Origin: Marinosulfonomonas sp.
GTDB lineage: Bacteria; Pseudomonadota; Alphaproteobacteria; Rhodobacterales; Rhodobacteraceae
Assembly (NCBI GenBank): GCA_026989405.1
Contig: JALSJL010000018.1
Span: 1-6,644, forward strand
Direction: 5' to 3'
DNA: 6,644 bases
The first letter of the stretch is position 1; every line of letters begins with the position of its first letter. Below, piece after piece: positions 4,932 to 6,644 of this stretch. The position numbers and the translations under genes were made by a program. Under the pieces are notes generated by a model. It was not told the origin of the DNA, ran no database searches, and was given only the letters and a program-made list of their open reading frames with translations.

Positions 4932-6644
4932 ATGCCTGCTGATCCCGATCAGTTGAAAACCGTCGAACAGCGTCTGCTCTGGCTGTCGCACTGGATGATC
5001 CACCACGCCAATCATCTGCGTCCCAAGGTGGACGGGATCAAGGTCGGGGGGCATCAGGCCAGCTCGGCCTCGATGGTGTCGATCATGACGGCGCTCTATT
5101 TCTCTGCGCTGCGGCCCGAGGACAGGGTGGCGGTCAAGCCGCATGCCTCGCCCGTGTTTCACGCGATGCAATATCTGATGGGAAACCAGACTCTCGAAAA
5201 GATGAAGAACTTTCGCGGCTTTGGCGGGGTGCAGAGCTATCCCAGCCGGACCAAGGATATCGACGATGTCGATTTCTCGACCGGGTCGGTGGGGCTGGGC
5301 GTGGGCATCACCGCGCTGGCGTCATTGGTGCAGGATTTCATCACCGCGAAGGACTGGGGACGCGACGCGCCCCAAGGCCGCATGGTGGCGCTGGTGGGAG
5401 ATGCCGAACTGGACGAAGGCAATGTCTATGAGGTGTTGCAGGAGGGTTGGAAGAACAACCTGCGCAACACCTGGTGGATCATCGACTACAACCGTCAGAG
5501 CCTGGACGGCATCGTGCGCGAGGGGCTGTTCGAGCGGATCGAGAAGATCTTTTCTGCCTTCGGCTGGGACGTGATCCGCGTCAAGTATGGTGCCTTGCAA
5601 CGTACCGCGTTCGAGGAACCGGGCGGCGCAGCCCTGCGGGACTGGATCGACGCCTGCCCCAACCAGGAATATTCCGCGCTCACCTACATGGGCGGGGCGG
5701 TCTGGCGCCAACGGCTGATGGACGATCTCGGTGATCAGGGTGATGTTTCCGCGTTGATCGAGGGGCGCAGCGATACCGAACTGGCCGAGCTGATGGAGAA
5801 TCTCGGCGGCAACTGCGTTCAGACCATGGCCGAGGTGTTCGACTCCATCGACCATGACCGGCCCACCTGCATTCTCGCCTACACGATCAAGGGCTGGGGC
5901 ACCCCGATTGCAGGGCACAAGGACAACCACGGCGGGCTGATGACCAAGGCGCAGATGGCAGAATGGCAGAAGCGTATGGGCGTGCCGGAAGGGCAGGAAT
6001 GGGACCCCTTCGCCACAGTCGGGGATGTGGAGGGTTTGAAGGCATTTCTGGCTCAGGCGCCCTTCTTTGCCAGAGGTCCGCGCCGCTTCGGCGATGCCCG
6101 GCTCGAGGTTCCCGCCATTACCTTTTCCAACGCGCGCGAGATCTCGACCCAGACGGCCTTTGGCAAGATCCTCGACGAATTGTCGAAAGGCGACAGCGAT
6201 CTGGCCGCCCGGATCATGACGACCTCACCAGATGTAACCGGAACCACCGGGCTTGGACCCTTCGTCAACCGGCGCAAGCTGTTCGCCCGCGATGCATTGC
6301 CCGATGCCTTCATCAAACACCGCATCCCCTCGACCGCGAAATGGGAATTCACCCCCGATGGCCAGCATTTCGAGCTTGGCATCGCCGAGATGAATCTGTT
6401 TCTGCTGCTGGGCGCGGCGGGGTTGGCGCACAGCCTGTGGGGCAAGCGGTTGATCCCCGTCGGCACTGTCTATGACCCGTTCGTGCATCGCGGCCTCGAT
6501 GCGCTCAACTATGCCTGCTATCAGGATGCACGGTTCATGATCGTGGGCACGCCGTCGGGGGTGACCCTGGCGCCCGAGGGCGGTGCGCACCAGTCTGTTG
6601 GCACACCGCTGACGGGCATGGCGCAGGACGGTCTGGCCGCCTTC
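4932..6644 (+). CDS. mdeB: Homodimeric 2-oxoacid (2-oxobutyrate/pyruvate) dehydrogenase E1, MdeB-like (3' end missing)
   Basis: This thiamine diphosphate enzyme is related to AceE and transketolase, and probably decarboxylates the 2-oxobutyrate made by MdeA on the way to propionyl-CoA. The frame is open from ATG at 4932 to the window edge (571 codons), leaving the C-terminal part outside; whole E1 proteins of this type are roughly 800-900 residues. GGAGA at 4922-4926 precedes the start, 14 nt after mdeA, so the two form one operon. Visible motifs are GGHQASSAS with His41, KPHASP with His71, the ThDP/Mg2+ motif from G156-D157 (GDAELDEG) to Asn187 (DYNRQSLDG), YTIKGWGTPIAGHKDNHGG (317-335, with His329 and His333), and FELGIAEMN with Glu486, the probable cofactor-activating glutamate. 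The transketolase-like GHKDNHGG loop differs from classical AceE. Pyruvate as substrate cannot be excluded. No E2 or E3 gene is in view. Confidence 0.88.
   Translation, partial: MPADPDQLKTVEQRLLWLSHWMIHHANHLRPKVDGIKVGGHQASSASMVSIMTALYFSALRPEDRVAVKPHASPVFHAMQYLMGNQTLEKMKNFRGFGGVQSYPSRTKDIDDVDFSTGSVGLGVGITALASLVQDFITAKDWGRDAPQGRMVALVGDAELDEGNVYEVLQEGWKNNLRNTWWIIDYNRQSLDGIVREGLFERIEKIFSAFGWDVIRVKYGALQRTAFEEPGGAALRDWIDACPNQEYSALTYMGGAVWRQRLMDDLGDQGDVSALIEGRSDTELAELMENLGGNCVQTMAEVFDSIDHDRPTCILAYTIKGWGTPIAGHKDNHGGLMTKAQMAEWQKRMGVPEGQEWDPFATVGDVEGLKAFLAQAPFFARGPRRFGDARLEVPAITFSNAREISTQTAFGKILDELSKGDSDLAARIMTTSPDVTGTTGLGPFVNRRKLFARDALPDAFIKHRIPSTAKWEFTPDGQHFELGIAEMNLFLLLGAAGLAHSLWGKRLIPVGTVYDPFVHRGLDALNYACYQDARFMIVGTPSGVTLAPEGGAHQSVGTPLTGMAQDGLAAF

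Overview
The window is GC-rich and densely coded, with strong Shine-Dalgarno sites and overlapping stop/start codons. The proteins look alphaproteobacterial, most likely Rhodobacterales (roseobacter or Paracoccus-like). That placement is an inference from composition and protein style, because no rRNA or marker gene is present. No tRNA, rRNA, CRISPR array, intact insertion sequence or prophage gene was seen.

Left part (1-2842, plus strand) is the 3' end of a transport and hydrolysis operon. It holds the C-terminal three quarters of a LivF-type ATPase (1-525), a LivH-type permease (530-1423), an N-formylglutamate amidohydrolase-family enzyme (1420-2217) and an isochorismatase-family cysteine hydrolase (2201-2842). 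The genes are 4 nt apart or overlap by 4 and 17 nt. The layout suggests uptake of a small amide, N-formyl or N-carbamoyl compound followed by cytoplasmic C-N bond hydrolysis. The substrate cannot be read from the sequence.

A gene-free stretch (2843-3142) separates this operon from a convergent gene. It contains GC-rich hairpins without T-tracts and nothing recognisable as a gene.

Right part (3143-6644) matches the methionine catabolic locus known from Pseudomonas putida: a minus-strand Lrp/AsnC regulator (mdeR-like, 3143-3595) divergent from methionine gamma-lyase (mdeA, 3718-4917) and a homodimeric 2-oxoacid dehydrogenase E1 (mdeB-like, from 4932, running off the right edge after 571 codons). 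MdeA would split L-methionine into methanethiol, ammonia and 2-oxobutyrate, and MdeB would start oxidative decarboxylation of 2-oxobutyrate towards propionyl-CoA. The 122-bp divergent intergenic region carries an extended -10 promoter for mdeA, a plausible opposing mdeR promoter, and nested TGCCAATT/AATTGGCA inverted repeats that are the best candidates for the regulator's operator.
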